64,000 nucleotides of DNA from DATCYX01 sp963714425 (GCA_963714425.1 CAVQOI010000008.1:62001-126000); one strand, 5' to 3'; counted from the first letter of the stretch, positions 31,831 to 41,467 are shown. Notes: generated from the letters alone by a model not told the origin. Program-made: numbers and translations.

Positions 31831-34269
31831 TTACGGCCAAATCCGCTCTGGCGGAAACTCGCCATCGTGGTACTCATAGACGGCGATGACAGGATCTGCG
31901 CAGTCACCGGTAGGCGTGCAGGACAGATTCCCGGTCAGCCCTTGGTAACCAGAGGTTGCATACATCGCATCGCGCAGCGCCTGGCGTGGGATAAAGAGCG
32001 TGCCATCTGCCAACTCTACACCGACCTCTTCGATCGCCTGGAAGATCAGCATGGCTGCGTCGTAAGCGTGAGCATGGAAGATGCTCAGTGGCGCATCCAC
32101 ACCGAACTTCTCCTGGTACTTCGGCAAGAAGTCAGTCTGGTAGTCTGCGGCAAAAGCGCTTAGGTCAGGGCTGGATACGTACAGGCCTTCAACCGCTGCG
32201 CCAGCGCCTTCAACCACGTCGGGCGAGAACATGCCATCCGCACCCATCAGGAACACGTTTTCTAAACCGGGGGTTTCCTTGGCCTGGCGGGTGATCAGGC
32301 TGCCCGCCTTGACGAAGATCGGGTAGTAGATGAACTCAGGCCCGGTAGTTGCGATGCTGGTCAAGGCCGACTTGAAGTCCGTGGCATTGGGGTCCACGGC
32401 TTCCTGTGCGGTGATGGTGCCGCCGAGCTTCTTGAATTCTTCAGCGAAGACTTCCTGCAGCTTCTCGGCATACAGGCTGCCGTCGTGGATGGTGGCGGCT
32501 TTGGTGGCGCCCTTGAACTCATAGGCAAACTTGGCAGCAGCTGCGCCCTGAACCAGGTCGCTGTGAGCGGTGCGCAAGTACCCCGGATGGTTGTTGGGGT
32601 TGCCCTCCAAGGTCAGGTCAGGGGCGGTGTTCGAGGGCGAGACAATCGTGAAACCGGATTGTGAGAGCAGCGGGACAGCCACACGGGCAGCGCTGGAGCA
32701 GTTCGTACCGATGACCGCAACAATGGTCGGGTCGGCTGCCAGCTTGGTGCCGGCTGCCTGGCCGCCTTCAGCGGAGCAGCCCTCGTCTTCACCGGTCAGC
32801 AGTACATCGTGTCCGAGTACTTGCCCTTTCGTATCGATGGCGATCTCGACACCGTTGCGGGTATCGACACCCAGGGTCTCATCCGGACCGGAGATAACCA
32901 TGGCATAGGCCAGGTGAATAGGATCACCTGGGGCGACCTCCAAGCAGCCAATTGCATCGGCGCAATCGTAGGTTTCTGGCAATGCCATTGGTGTCTCATC
33001 GACAGGCCAAATGCGCTCGGGTGGGAATTCGCCTGCGTGGTACTCATAGACGGCGATGACAGGATCTGCGCAGTCACCGGTAGGCGTGCAGGACAGATTC
33101 CCGGTCAGCCCTTGGTAACCAGAGGTTGCATACATCGCATCGCGCAGCGCCTGGCGTGGGATATGCAGGGTGCCATCCGCATCCTCAACCCCGACCTTTT
33201 CGATCGCCTGGAAGATCAGCATGGCTGCGTCGTACGCGTGAGCATGGAAGATGCTCAATGGCGCATCCACACCGAACTTCTCCTGGTACTTCGGCAGGAA
33301 GTCAGTCTGGTAGTCTGCGGCAAAAGCGCTCAGGTCAGGGCTGGATACGTACAGGCCTTCAACCGCTGCGCCAGCGCCTTCAACCACGTCGGGCGAGAAC
33401 ATGCCATCCGCACCCATCAGGAACACGTTTTCCAAACCGGGGGTTTCCTTGGCCTGGCGGGTGATCAGGCTGCCCGCCTTGACGAAGATCGGGTAGTAGA
33501 TGAACTCAGGTTCATTGGCGGCAATGCTGGTCAAGGCCGACTTGAAGTCCGTGGCATTGGGGTCCACGGCTTCCTGTGCGGTGATGGTGCCGCCGAGCTT
33601 CTGGAATTCTTCAGCGAAGACTTCCTGCAGCTTCTCGGCATACAGGCTGCCGTCGTGGATGGTGGCGGCTTTGGTGGCGCCCTTGAACTCATAGGCAAAC
33701 TTGGCAGCAGCTGCGCCCTGAACCAGGTCGCTGTGAGCGGTGCGCAAGTACCCCGGATGGTTGTTGGGGTTGCCCTCCAAGGTCAGGTCGGGGGCGGTGT
33801 TCGAGGGCGAGACAATCGTGAAACCGGACTGCGAGAGCAGCGGGACAGCCACACGGGCAGCGCTGGAGCAGTTCGTACCGATGACCGCAACAATGGTCGG
33901 GTCGGCTGCCAGCTTGGTGCCGGCTGCCTGGCCGCCTTCAGCGGAGCAGCCCTCGTCTTCACCGGTCAGCAGTACATCGTGTCCGAGTACTTGCCCTTTC
34001 GTATCGATGGCGATCTCGACACCGTTGCGGGTATCGACACCCAGGGTCTCATCCGGACCGGAGATAACCATGGCATAGGCCATGTGAATAGGATCACCAG
34101 GGGCGACATCCAAGCAGCCTATGGCATCGGTGCATTCAAATGCCGCCGGCGCTTCCATTACTTCTGTTACTTCTGGTGGTGGCGGAGCTTCGGTTGGTTG
34201 CGCACAGGCTGCCAGCACCATTGTGGCGACTACCAGTAGTGTTAGCAGATAAAACAATCGCTTTGACAT
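31831..34269 (-). CDS. Branched-chain amino acid binding lipoprotein, internal tandem duplication
   Basis: From ATG 34269 (site AAAGGAGAG) the protein has 812 residues: a lipoprotein signal peptide with lipobox LAAC (Cys22), a short Pro/Glu linker, and two Leu/Ile/Val-binding-protein (type I periplasmic fold) modules of about 380 residues each, joined by VDETPMALPE. The two modules differ at only about 13 positions. A normal LivK-type protein has one module, so this is a two-headed binding protein tethered outside the membrane. The frame stays open upstream to 34422, but the ribosome site and signal peptide fix the start. It is the first gene of the liv operon. Confidence 0.93.
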   Translation of the reverse strand: MSKRLFYLLTLLVVATMVLAACAQPTEAPPPPEVTEVMEAPAAFECTDAIGCLDVAPGDPIHMAYAMVISGPDETLGVDTRNGVEIAIDTKGQVLGHDVLLTGEDEGCSAEGGQAAGTKLAADPTIVAVIGTNCSSAARVAVPLLSQSGFTIVSPSNTAPDLTLEGNPNNHPGYLRTAHSDLVQGAAAAKFAYEFKGATKAATIHDGSLYAEKLQEVFAEEFQKLGGTITAQEAVDPNATDFKSALTSIAANEPEFIYYPIFVKAGSLITRQAKETPGLENVFLMGADGMFSPDVVEGAGAAVEGLYVSSPDLSAFAADYQTDFLPKYQEKFGVDAPLSIFHAHAYDAAMLIFQAIEKVGVEDADGTLHIPRQALRDAMYATSGYQGLTGNLSCTPTGDCADPVIAVYEYHAGEFPPERIWPVDETPMALPETYDCADAIGCLEVAPGDPIHLAYAMVISGPDETLGVDTRNGVEIAIDTKGQVLGHDVLLTGEDEGCSAEGGQAAGTKLAADPTIVAVIGTNCSSAARVAVPLLSQSGFTIVSPSNTAPDLTLEGNPNNHPGYLRTAHSDLVQGAAAAKFAYEFKGATKAATIHDGSLYAEKLQEVFAEEFKKLGGTITAQEAVDPNATDFKSALTSIATTGPEFIYYPIFVKAGSLITRQAKETPGLENVFLMGADGMFSPDVVEGAGAAVEGLYVSSPDLSAFAADYQTDFLPKYQEKFGVDAPLSIFHAHAYDAAMLIFQAIEEVGVELADGTLFIPRQALRDAMYATSGYQGLTGNLSCTPTGDCADPVIAVYEYHDGEFPPERIWP
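31834..32973. repeat. 1.14-kb tandem repeat, copy encoding the C-terminal binding module
   Basis: Near-identical to 33004-34143 with a period of exactly 1,170 bases (a 30-base linker separates the copies). For example, the same blocks occur at 32570 and 33740. Differences fall in a few clusters, chiefly at both ends and around 32330-32345 and 31985-32010. The middle is essentially invariant. Confidence 0.95.
33004..34143. repeat. 1.14-kb tandem repeat, copy encoding the N-terminal binding module
   Basis: Partner of 31834-32973, same orientation. The identity at DNA level, including silent sites, indicates a recent duplication or continuing gene conversion. Confidence 0.95.
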
Positions 34270-34782
34270 CTCTTCTCTCCTTTGAAGTGAAGATGAACGG
34301 GATAGAAATTTCTGTTTTGCAGGTTGGCGTGAGGATGATTTCCGGGCGCTTTTCACCTCCTTATAGTAGACCGAATCCGATGCAGAGTTGTGTGTGAAGG
34401 GTGATTCCTCAATTGACATCAACTGTTATGCACCACCACCCCAACACTGTACTGCTTAACTAATGGATTTTACCGATAAGACCTGAGTTGGTCAAGAGAC
34501 AGGTAGTTTTCCTTCTTACAATTCGATAAGGATATCGAACCATAGCCATTTGACGCACTGCATGTAATTATGCATTTATTGAATACAGAATGGGGGAGTA
34601 CCCGAGATGGGCAGGAATGGTTATTTCCTCAGCAAAAGGATTATTCACGTGTCTAGCCATTAAACTCGCGCTGTACCAAGTACTTGAAGCTTTGTTATGT
34701 CCAAATTTGTCATTTTTTGAATTAATTTGTATTTTAACGAGGTATGCTCCACAGGTCAAGGTTGTGAGTAATTATTCACGGA
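34270..34782. other. 513-base gene-free region upstream of the liv operon
   Basis: Holds the liv promoter (34467-34495, minus strand) and a leader of about 190 bases. Within the leader, 34353-34362 reads AAGGAGGTGA on the minus strand, a perfect Shine-Dalgarno sequence with no start codon at a proper distance. The part from 34500 to 34782 is AT-rich with only short open frames (about 60-80 codons) that resemble nothing I know. I see no RNA gene in it. Confidence 0.6.
34467..34495 (-). promoter_or_regulatory. Promoter of the liv operon
   Basis: On the minus strand TTGACC (34490-34495) and TAAAAT (34467-34472) are 17 bases apart, a good housekeeping-sigma match. Transcription would begin near 34460, giving a leader of about 190 bases before the binding-protein ATG. 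Confidence 0.6.
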
Positions 34783-35272
34783 TTATAATAGTCCGTGCTG
34801 ACTTAATATTTTTTCCCGCAGTCTGAGATCTGCATTGCGGACCTTCATTGCCAGATCTGCCGCCAAATTACGCATAAGATAATATCCCAATTGGCTATCT
34901 TGATCACACAGTCCCAGGAGATGCTCGGCGGATACAACCATTACCCGCGTGCCATCTTCTGATGCTCGCACTGTAGCTGAACGCATGCCTCGATCCACGA
35001 GGGCAATTTCGCCAAAAGATTGCCCTCGCCGCAGCGTGGCGATGGTCACCGGTGCGAGCTCTCCCATCTCTGGAGATCCAATCAAAGAAGGGTTGATCAA
35101 AATATCCACCTCACCCTGGACTATGATGTATAAATCCTGGGTGTGTGTGCCCTCGACAAGAATGATTTCACCCTTGGTGTAATACGCGATGCGAACACAT
35201 CTCGGTGATGCGGTCTACCTGGTCCTCAGTTAATCCGTTGAAAATGTCAACCAGTTGTATGAGGCGATTCAT
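34783..35272 (-). pseudogene. Cyclic-nucleotide-binding (cNMP) domain protein, frameshifted
   Basis: ATG 35272 starts MNRLIQLVDIFNGLTEDQVDRIT, the usual entry helix of a cNMP-binding domain (shown here in part: LVDIFNGLTEDQVDRIT), but this frame stops after 34 codons. The next frame carries on with YYTKGEIILVEG, DLYIIVQGEVDIL and, from 34783 onward, GQSFGEIALVDRGMRSATVRA (in part FGEIALVDRGMRSATVRA), the phosphate-binding cassette with its Glu and Arg. One extra base between about 35181 and 35195 accounts for the break. Repaired, it is a 162-residue stand-alone cNMP sensor with no DNA-binding domain. Its target is unknown. Confidence 0.8.
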
Positions 35273-35397
35273 AGGAAACTCGAGAAAAACAGAGAGAGGA
35301 AACCTCTTAATAAATTGCTTGTTAAGCTCAATAAAAGTCTAGCATAGTTTATCTAAAAGTCAAATAGAAGAAGGACTGTTTGAGGATGCCGCTATGG

Positions 35398-35403
35398 TAA
35401 AAT
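35398..35403 (+). promoter_or_regulatory. Extended -10 element before the 35413 membrane protein
   Basis: TGG-TAAAAT ends 9 bases before the ATG at 35413, and there is no Shine-Dalgarno sequence between. The -35 region is poor. It is the same TGGTAAAAT word as before recG and predicts a leader of only a few bases. Confidence 0.4.
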
Positions 35404-35412
35404 TTAGCCGGA

Positions 35413-36432
35413 ATGAGTGCAACTGAACACCAGGCATCGCCTGAAAAACCCAGCCTGACGGCAGCCCTGATGGCTGGTTTTGACGCGATCACCAATCGCA
35501 TGGAATTGATCCTCTTCCCGCTTGGGCTCGATCTATTCTTATGGCTCGGGCCTCACCTTCAGCTCAAAAATCTGGTAGAGCAACTCGTGGGCCAGCTTAA
35601 TTCGATACCGGGTATAGATGCACCTGAAGTAGCTCAAGCCTTAGAGCTCAACCGTGAATTATGGTCTCTGGTCGCTGAGCGCTTAAACGTGTTCTCAGCA
35701 CTACGTGCATACCCGGTAGGGATAACGAGCTTAATGGCTTCACGCCAGCCAGTGACCACTCCGCTCGGCTTGCCGGTGGTATGGGAGCTTTCTTCGATCA
35801 CGAGTGTTGCCGCGTGGTGGCTTGCTTTAACAATTCTAGGACTTATCGCCGGGACTCTGTATTTTACCCTCGTGGCTCAGGTTTCCATGGAGGGCAAGGT
35901 AAACTTGCGAGAGGTGCTGGGTCAGCTTCCATCGAATATTTTGCAAGTCATCTATCTTACAGTTTTCCTGTACGCACTGATTATCGCTCTTGCTATACCC
36001 GGTAGTTGTCTGATCTCTGTTGCCAGTCTAGGCGGAATGCAGGTTGCGCAATTCTCTATCCTGCTCCTCGCCGCACTGGCTCTTTGGATCCTGTTTCCCC
36101 TGTTTTTCTCAGCACACGGGATCTTTGCGTTTCAAAATAAAATGTGGGCTTCCGTGCGCCAGGGAACGCGGCTGACTCGGATGACATTGCCTCAGACTAG
36201 CTTGCTTTTTCTGATTATCATTGTAATCAGTGAAGGCCTCGACACTCTGTGGCGCTTGCCAGCAGAAGATAACTGGTTGGCACTGGTAGGGGTGACCGCG
36301 CACGCTTTCATAACAACAGGACTGTTAGCAGCGAGTTTTATCTACTATCGAGATGCCTCTCGCTGGCTTCAGAGGCTTATCAAACAAACAATGATGGTTG
36401 AAGGCAGAAATCTTCGCGAACATATTCCATGA
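35413..36432 (+). CDS. Polytopic membrane protein of unknown function
   Basis: A 339-residue protein with about six hydrophobic segments: one near residues 30-48, then a longer gap of about 90 residues predicted outside or as a soluble loop, and five spans between about 135 and 320. No transport or enzyme motif is recognised. The charged ends (MSATEHQASPEKP and the basic C-terminus) suggest both termini in the cytosol. It precedes gyrB by 60 bases on the same strand, so the two may be co-transcribed, though a functional link is not obvious. Confidence 0.8.
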   Translation: MSATEHQASPEKPSLTAALMAGFDAITNRMELILFPLGLDLFLWLGPHLQLKNLVEQLVGQLNSIPGIDAPEVAQALELNRELWSLVAERLNVFSALRAYPVGITSLMASRQPVTTPLGLPVVWELSSITSVAAWWLALTILGLIAGTLYFTLVAQVSMEGKVNLREVLGQLPSNILQVIYLTVFLYALIIALAIPGSCLISVASLGGMQVAQFSILLLAALALWILFPLFFSAHGIFAFQNKMWASVRQGTRLTRMTLPQTSLLFLIIIVISEGLDTLWRLPAEDNWLALVGVTAHAFITTGLLAASFIYYRDASRWLQRLIKQTMMVEGRNLREHIP

Positions 36433-36492
36433 TTTGTATTCCGCGGGCTGGCGCATGTGAGCTGGCTCACTGAGGATACGTCGGAGGGATAC

Positions 36493-38412
36493 GTGGTAAA
36501 AGAAAGTTTTTATTCGTACGAAGCAAAAGATATTCAAGTCCTTGAGGGCTTGGAAGCTGTCAGGCGGCGCCCCGGGATGTACGTCGGGGGCACGGATAGT
36601 AAAGCTTTGCACCATCTCATTTATGAGGTGGTTGATAATTCTATCGATGAAGCTCTGGCAGGTACTTGTGATCGCATCGAGGTCACGATCCATCCTGATA
36701 GCAGCGTCACGGTCACAGATAACGGACGAGGGATCCCAGTAGATATCCACCCTCAAATGAAAAAACCCGCCCTGGAGGTCGTGATGACCATGCTACACGC
36801 CGGCGGAAAATTTGGTGGCGGTAGCTACAAAGTCTCGGGTGGTCTTCACGGTGTAGGCGTCTCAGCCGTCAATGCTCTCTCAGAGTGGTGTGAGGTGCGG
36901 GTGCGCCGGGATGGCAAAGTCCATTTCCAACGCTATGAACGTGGCTACCCCAAAGGTCCTGTGAACATCATCGGTAAGTCTGATCAGAAAATCACCGGGA
37001 CTTCAACAATATTTAAATTTGACCCCGAAATCTTTACTGGCGATCTGGATTATCGTTTTGAAACGCTTGTGCAACGTTTCAGAGAGATGGCGTTCGTCAC
37101 GCGTGGAGTGACGATTTTCTTTGATGATGAACGCAATGATCGCCAAATGACCTTTTATTTCGAAGGTGGCATCCGCTCTTTTGTACGCTACCTGAACCGC
37201 AACCGGGAAGTGCTTCACCCCGTTGTCCACATTGAAAGAGAAGTAGATGGTATTACAGTCGACGCCGCTATCCAGTATACAGACGTTTTTGCAGAGTCTG
37301 TTTATGCCTTCGCGAATACGATCAATACAATCGACGGAGGTACGCATCTTACCGGGCTGCGCGCGGCGATTACACGAACCGTCAATGATTATGCTCGGCG
37401 CAGTGGAATGTTAAAAGAATCAGACCCCAATTTTACGGGCGATGATACCCGAGAAGGACTGACAGCCATTATCAGCGTGAAGCACCCCGACCCACAGTTT
37501 GAGAGCCAGACGAAGGTAAAACTGATGAATGCGGAGGTACAAACGCTGGCACAGCAAGTGATAGGCGAGGCATTCAGCACATTCTTGGAGGAAAACCCTT
37601 CAGCTGGAAGGTCCATCGTTCAAAAATGTTTAACCTCGGCCAGGGCGCGCGATGCAGCACGTAAAGCTCGCGATTTAATCATACGTAAATCTGCCCTCGA
37701 AAGCCTGACTTTACCCGGAAAGCTGGCAGATTGCTCGGAGCGCGATCCGGATAAAACCGAGCTGTATATCGTCGAGGGTGACTCAGCCGGTGGCTCTGCT
37801 AAACAGGGTCGCGACCGCCATTTTCAGGCTATCCTACCCTTGCGCGGCAAGATATTGAATACTGAGCGTGCCAGGCTGGATAAAATATTGGCGAATAACG
37901 AGGTCAAAGCGCTCATCTCTGCTTTGGGGATTGGAATTGGTGAGAGTTTTGATCTATCTGGGCTGCGTTACGGGCGGGTGATCATCATGACGGATGCCGA
38001 TGTGGATGGCAGTCACATACGTACACTCTTGCTGACTTTTTTCTTCCGCTACATGCAACCGTTGATTGAAGAAGGACATTTATACATTGCACAACCACCG
38101 CTATATCGCGTCGCTCACAAAGGTCAGGTACGTTATGCCTATAATGAGGGCGAGAAAGATAGCCTGCTCGCATCGCTGGGTGTGACAGCAGAGAAAGCCA
38201 TGCTCTCGCGTTACAAGGGTTTGGGTGAGATGAATCCACACCAGCTCTGGGATACGACGATGGACCCCGCGACTCGGACGTTGCTCCAGGTGACAATAGA
38301 AGATGCAGCTGAGGCTGACCGTACTTTCGATATGCTTATGGGATCAGCTGTGCCGCCGCGTCGGCGTTTCATCCAAACTCACGCTCGCGAGGTGCGCAAC
38401 CTGGATATCTAA
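36493..38412 (+). CDS. gyrB: DNA gyrase subunit B
   Basis: A 639-residue type IIA topoisomerase ATPase subunit. The GHKL ATPase carries EVVDNSIDEALAG, DNGRGIPVDIHP, and GGLHGVGVSAVNALS. The Toprim domain carries VEGDSAGGSAKQGRDR and MTDADVDGSHIRTLLL, and the end is GLGEMNPHQLWDTTMDP. It lacks the insertion seen in proteobacterial GyrB, as usual outside that phylum. I chose GTG 36493 because GGAGG lies 5 bases upstream. A GTG at 36457 in frame has no such site. With GyrA (not in the window) it introduces negative supercoils. Confidence 0.97.
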   Translation: MVKESFYSYEAKDIQVLEGLEAVRRRPGMYVGGTDSKALHHLIYEVVDNSIDEALAGTCDRIEVTIHPDSSVTVTDNGRGIPVDIHPQMKKPALEVVMTMLHAGGKFGGGSYKVSGGLHGVGVSAVNALSEWCEVRVRRDGKVHFQRYERGYPKGPVNIIGKSDQKITGTSTIFKFDPEIFTGDLDYRFETLVQRFREMAFVTRGVTIFFDDERNDRQMTFYFEGGIRSFVRYLNRNREVLHPVVHIEREVDGITVDAAIQYTDVFAESVYAFANTINTIDGGTHLTGLRAAITRTVNDYARRSGMLKESDPNFTGDDTREGLTAIISVKHPDPQFESQTKVKLMNAEVQTLAQQVIGEAFSTFLEENPSAGRSIVQKCLTSARARDAARKARDLIIRKSALESLTLPGKLADCSERDPDKTELYIVEGDSAGGSAKQGRDRHFQAILPLRGKILNTERARLDKILANNEVKALISALGIGIGESFDLSGLRYGRVIIMTDADVDGSHIRTLLLTFFFRYMQPLIEEGHLYIAQPPLYRVAHKGQVRYAYNEGEKDSLLASLGVTAEKAMLSRYKGLGEMNPHQLWDTTMDPATRTLLQVTIEDAAEADRTFDMLMGSAVPPRRRFIQTHAREVRNLDI

Positions 38413-38414
38413 TA

Positions 38415-38433
38415 CGGATCGAACCGATCCGTG
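38415..38433 (+). terminator. Hairpin after gyrB (weak terminator candidate)
   Basis: ACGGATCG and CGATCCGT form a perfect 8-pair stem with loop AAC directly after the gyrB stop. There is no T-run, so termination here would need Rho or the structure may only stabilise the 3' end. Confidence 0.3.
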
Positions 38434-38598
38434 GATGGGCGGGCTGGTGGGTGGGTTAAGCATGCAAATTATGCGCTTGCCCACCTCGGATGCGGTACTC
38501 AGATGATTGCACCTACTCACCAGAGTAAAAGGGAAATTACGTACGAGTACTGCAGCCGAGTCATCCGAAAGTAAACGGTGAGGCACGGACTTGCATAT

Positions 38599-40779
38599 AT
38601 GGTTCTCGAACGCGGCACGCTCGTAAATAACCGCTATCGTGTGGTAGAAATCCTCGGACAGGGAGGCATGGGATCGGTTTACCGCGCCATCGATGAAAAC
38701 CTGGGGGTTGATGTTGCATTAAAGGATAATCTCTTTACAACAGACGAGTACGCCCGCCAGTTCCGACGGGAAGCTGTAATTCTTGCCACGCTTCGCCACC
38801 CAAATCTAACTCGTGTTACTGACCACTTTGTTATCGAAGATCAGGGGCAGTACCTGGTTATGGATTACATTGAGGGTGAAGATCTGCGACAACGGATGGA
38901 CCGGGTTGGGCTACTGAGTGATGAGGAAGTAGTCATTATTGGCGCGGCGATCTGTGATGCGCTAAATTATCTACACACACGTATTCCGCCGATTGTGCAT
39001 CGTGATATCAAGCCGGGAAATGTCAAAATCACGCCAGACGGGCATATCTTTCTGGTCGATTTTGGCCTGGCGAAGATCATCCAATCAGGACAGGCAACCA
39101 CTACCGGAGCACGGGCGATGACTCCCGGGTATTCACCACCGGAACAGTACGGTGCAGCTCGCACTGACCATCGATCGGATTTGTTTTCTCTTGGCGCCAC
39201 TCTGTATGCCGCTCTCACCGGAGTGATCCCCGAGGATGCCCTAGCGCGAGCAATGGATCAGGCAGACCTAACCAATCTGCGCAAACGGAATCCTAAAGTA
39301 TCGCGCCGGCTAGGGGCAGTGATCGAAAAATCCCTGGCAGTGCGCCCGGATGATCGCTTTCAGGATGCTGAGGAATTTAAACAGGCACTGCTGAATGTTC
39401 GCGGGATCACTACTCGTCGCAAGGCAGGCGAGTATATGGTTGAACCCCCGCCAGAATTTCCAGTGGATGAGAATGATTATTCGGGTCGCACGGCGGAAAT
39501 GAGCGAAGAACAGTATATCCCTGCTGGCAGAGTGCGATCGCCATCTCCCCACCTACAAAGCTCATCTGCCGAGCGACCTTTCCTGCTACCCTCCTCTAAA
39601 AAAAGCAATACATCTGTATTCCCGGTGTTGCTAACAGTTCTTGTGCTGCTAGGATTGAGTGGTATTGCCGCTTATCGATTAGTCCCCGGGATCCCTGAGG
39701 CAATTTTCTCCCTTTTTGGTCCACCGCAAGGCAATCCTGGGGTGATTCCGGAACTAAGCCCGACCAGCACGCTAACACAGATTCCTCCAAGCCCGACACT
39801 AACAATAACCCTGGCATTGGCAGTTCAACCTACCCTGTCCCCCAGCCTAACCCCGACACCTCAGCCAACTTCTACGAGAGCAATTGCGAATCCTTCCATT
39901 ACACCTACCCTTATCCCGACGCCCGTTGGAGGCGGTGGTGGTCTAATCGCCTTTGCGTCAGACCGCTCGGGGACTACTCAAATCTGGTTGCAAAGTGTCG
40001 ATGGCAATCCCGAGTCAGTGCAATTAACCGACATGCCCGAAGGGGCTTGCCAACCGGACTGGTCTCCGGATGGCATGCGCCTGGTATTTATTTCACCCTG
40101 CCAGCAGAATGACGAATACTATCCAGGGTCGGGATTGTTTGTTATCAATGTAGATGGCACCGGTCTCACCCCACTCCCCAATGTCCCTGGAGGTGACTTT
40201 GACCCCGCCTGGTCACCCGATGGAGATTTCATTGCCTTTACATCATTACGGAATGGTGGACGCCCGCGCATTTTTTTGTTGGATTTAAGGGATAGTACTG
40301 TAGTACGCTTATCACTACAATATTCTTACGACCGACAACCTGCCTGGTCTCCAGATGGTAATCAGATTGCTTTTGTTACCACCCAGAAAGGACCTGTTCA
40401 AATTTGGATCATGGATGTAGATGGTAGCAACCAAACTCTGTTTACACGCAGCGCAGACGCTGTCAATACGAATCCGGATTGGTCAAAAAACGGTGAGATC
40501 ATTCTCTTCAATCAAACGCGCCCAGGTGGCGGCGTTCCCTACATTGTCGCCGTGTCTACCATTGACGAGGAGTATAGCGAGTACCCTTATAGTATTGGCC
40601 CTTGGCCGGTCCGTGAACCCGATTACTCGCCGGATGGTCTTTGGCTAGCCTTCGAAAGTTGGCCTGAAGGAAGCAACCACGATATCTATATCATGTCTGC
40701 GAGTGGTGCTGCAAGGGCTCAACTCACTGACTGGGAAAGGTTTGATTTTGATCCCTCGTGGCGGCCAGGCCTTCATTAA
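38599..40779 (+). CDS. Transmembrane Ser/Thr protein kinase with TolB/WD40-like propeller
   Basis: About 726 residues from ATG 38599 (the frame is open to GTG 38578, but neither has a good ribosome site). The kinase domain (about 12-275) has GQGGMGSVYRA, VALKDN, HRDIKPGNVKI, VDFGLAKII and PGYSPPEQYG, an intact RD kinase. After a linker comes one membrane span near 345-366 (FPVLLTVLVLLGLSG), a Thr/Pro-rich stretch, then a propeller with repeated blades of the TolB/PD40 type (DWSPDGMRLVF, AWSPDGDFIAF, AWSPDGNQIAF, DYSPDGLWLAF). The propeller would lie outside the cell membrane as sensor. It converges with the SCO gene, 7 bases apart. Confidence 0.93.
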   Translation: MVLERGTLVNNRYRVVEILGQGGMGSVYRAIDENLGVDVALKDNLFTTDEYARQFRREAVILATLRHPNLTRVTDHFVIEDQGQYLVMDYIEGEDLRQRMDRVGLLSDEEVVIIGAAICDALNYLHTRIPPIVHRDIKPGNVKITPDGHIFLVDFGLAKIIQSGQATTTGARAMTPGYSPPEQYGAARTDHRSDLFSLGATLYAALTGVIPEDALARAMDQADLTNLRKRNPKVSRRLGAVIEKSLAVRPDDRFQDAEEFKQALLNVRGITTRRKAGEYMVEPPPEFPVDENDYSGRTAEMSEEQYIPAGRVRSPSPHLQSSSAERPFLLPSSKKSNTSVFPVLLTVLVLLGLSGIAAYRLVPGIPEAIFSLFGPPQGNPGVIPELSPTSTLTQIPPSPTLTITLALAVQPTLSPSLTPTPQPTSTRAIANPSITPTLIPTPVGGGGGLIAFASDRSGTTQIWLQSVDGNPESVQLTDMPEGACQPDWSPDGMRLVFISPCQQNDEYYPGSGLFVINVDGTGLTPLPNVPGGDFDPAWSPDGDFIAFTSLRNGGRPRIFLLDLRDSTVVRLSLQYSYDRQPAWSPDGNQIAFVTTQKGPVQIWIMDVDGSNQTLFTRSADAVNTNPDWSKNGEIILFNQTRPGGGVPYIVAVSTIDEEYSEYPYSIGPWPVREPDYSPDGLWLAFESWPEGSNHDIYIMSASGAARAQLTDWERFDFDPSWRPGLH

Positions 40780-40786
40780 ATTTTTT

Positions 40787-41395
40787 TTATCGTTTTGCCA
40801 AAGCTACAAGGTCTGCCGCGATATCAATTTCCCCAATTTCATGAGACCATAGCAAGCGAAGATTACCTTCAGGATCGATGACAATAATCCTGGAAGTGTG
40901 ATCTACAGTGTAATCATCTTGCGATTCGCTGTCATTAAGGTTGTAATAAATCCCGAACGACTTCGTCACGCTGTCAACCTCAGCGGCACTTCCGGTCAAG
41001 CCAACAAAAGCCGGGTTAAAAAAGCGAACATACTCTTCGAGACGTTGCGGCGTGTCTCTCCTGGGATCGACGCTGACGAACAATACCTGGAACTGATCTG
41101 CCACGCGATCAGCTCGCTTCAATGCTTTGCTCAATACGGACAGAGTAGCCGGACAAATATCCGGACAGTACGTATAGCCAAAGTATAATAAGACGAATTT
41201 ACCGCGGTAATCGCTCAGGGAAACAAGCCCTTCGGATGATTGCAAAGTGAAATCAGTTACTGGCTGAGGGGGTTCGATTGAGCTACCGTGTAATACTGCG
41301 GGACCACTGAGCTGATCGTAAAGGATCAATGCCGCAATTGCTAGAACCATAACGCTTGTGAGAACGATCGTGCGACGGGACACATTACTCCTCAA
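40787..41395 (-). CDS. SCO1/SenC family copper chaperone
   Basis: A 202-residue thioredoxin-fold protein with an N-terminal membrane anchor (about 8-26) and the copper site CPDIC (Cys-x3-Cys near residue 78) plus the distant His in VDHTSRIIVID. SCO proteins deliver copper to the CuA centre of cytochrome c oxidase or reduce its cysteines, which implies that the organism may have an aerobic terminal oxidase. No oxidase gene is in the window. The start has a GAGGAG site. It is transcribed divergently from gnd. Confidence 0.93.
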   Translation of the reverse strand: MRSNVSRRTIVLTSVMVLAIAALILYDQLSGPAVLHGSSIEPPQPVTDFTLQSSEGLVSLSDYRGKFVLLYFGYTYCPDICPATLSVLSKALKRADRVADQFQVLFVSVDPRRDTPQRLEEYVRFFNPAFVGLTGSAAEVDSVTKSFGIYYNLNDSESQDDYTVDHTSRIIVIDPEGNLRLLWSHEIGEIDIAADLVALAKR

Positions 41396-41467
41396 ACAGG
41401 GTAGACTAGTGTGCTATCAGTGTATGATTTTACCAAATTGTGGAGCGTGAACTGAAAGAGGACTGAA

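Noticed and set aside
32809..34239. A 476-codon open frame on the plus strand through the duplicated binding-protein gene
   Set aside because: It is antisense to a clear lipoprotein gene, repeats the duplication, and resembles no protein family. It is a by-product of GC-rich codon use.
34353..34362. Perfect Shine-Dalgarno sequence in the liv leader as the sign of a leader peptide
   Set aside because: No ATG, GTG or TTG lies at a usable distance downstream, so no peptide is called.
34568..34826. Short open frames on both strands upstream of the liv promoter
   Set aside because: AT-rich, no ribosome sites, and one overlaps the broken cNMP gene. Treated as non-coding.
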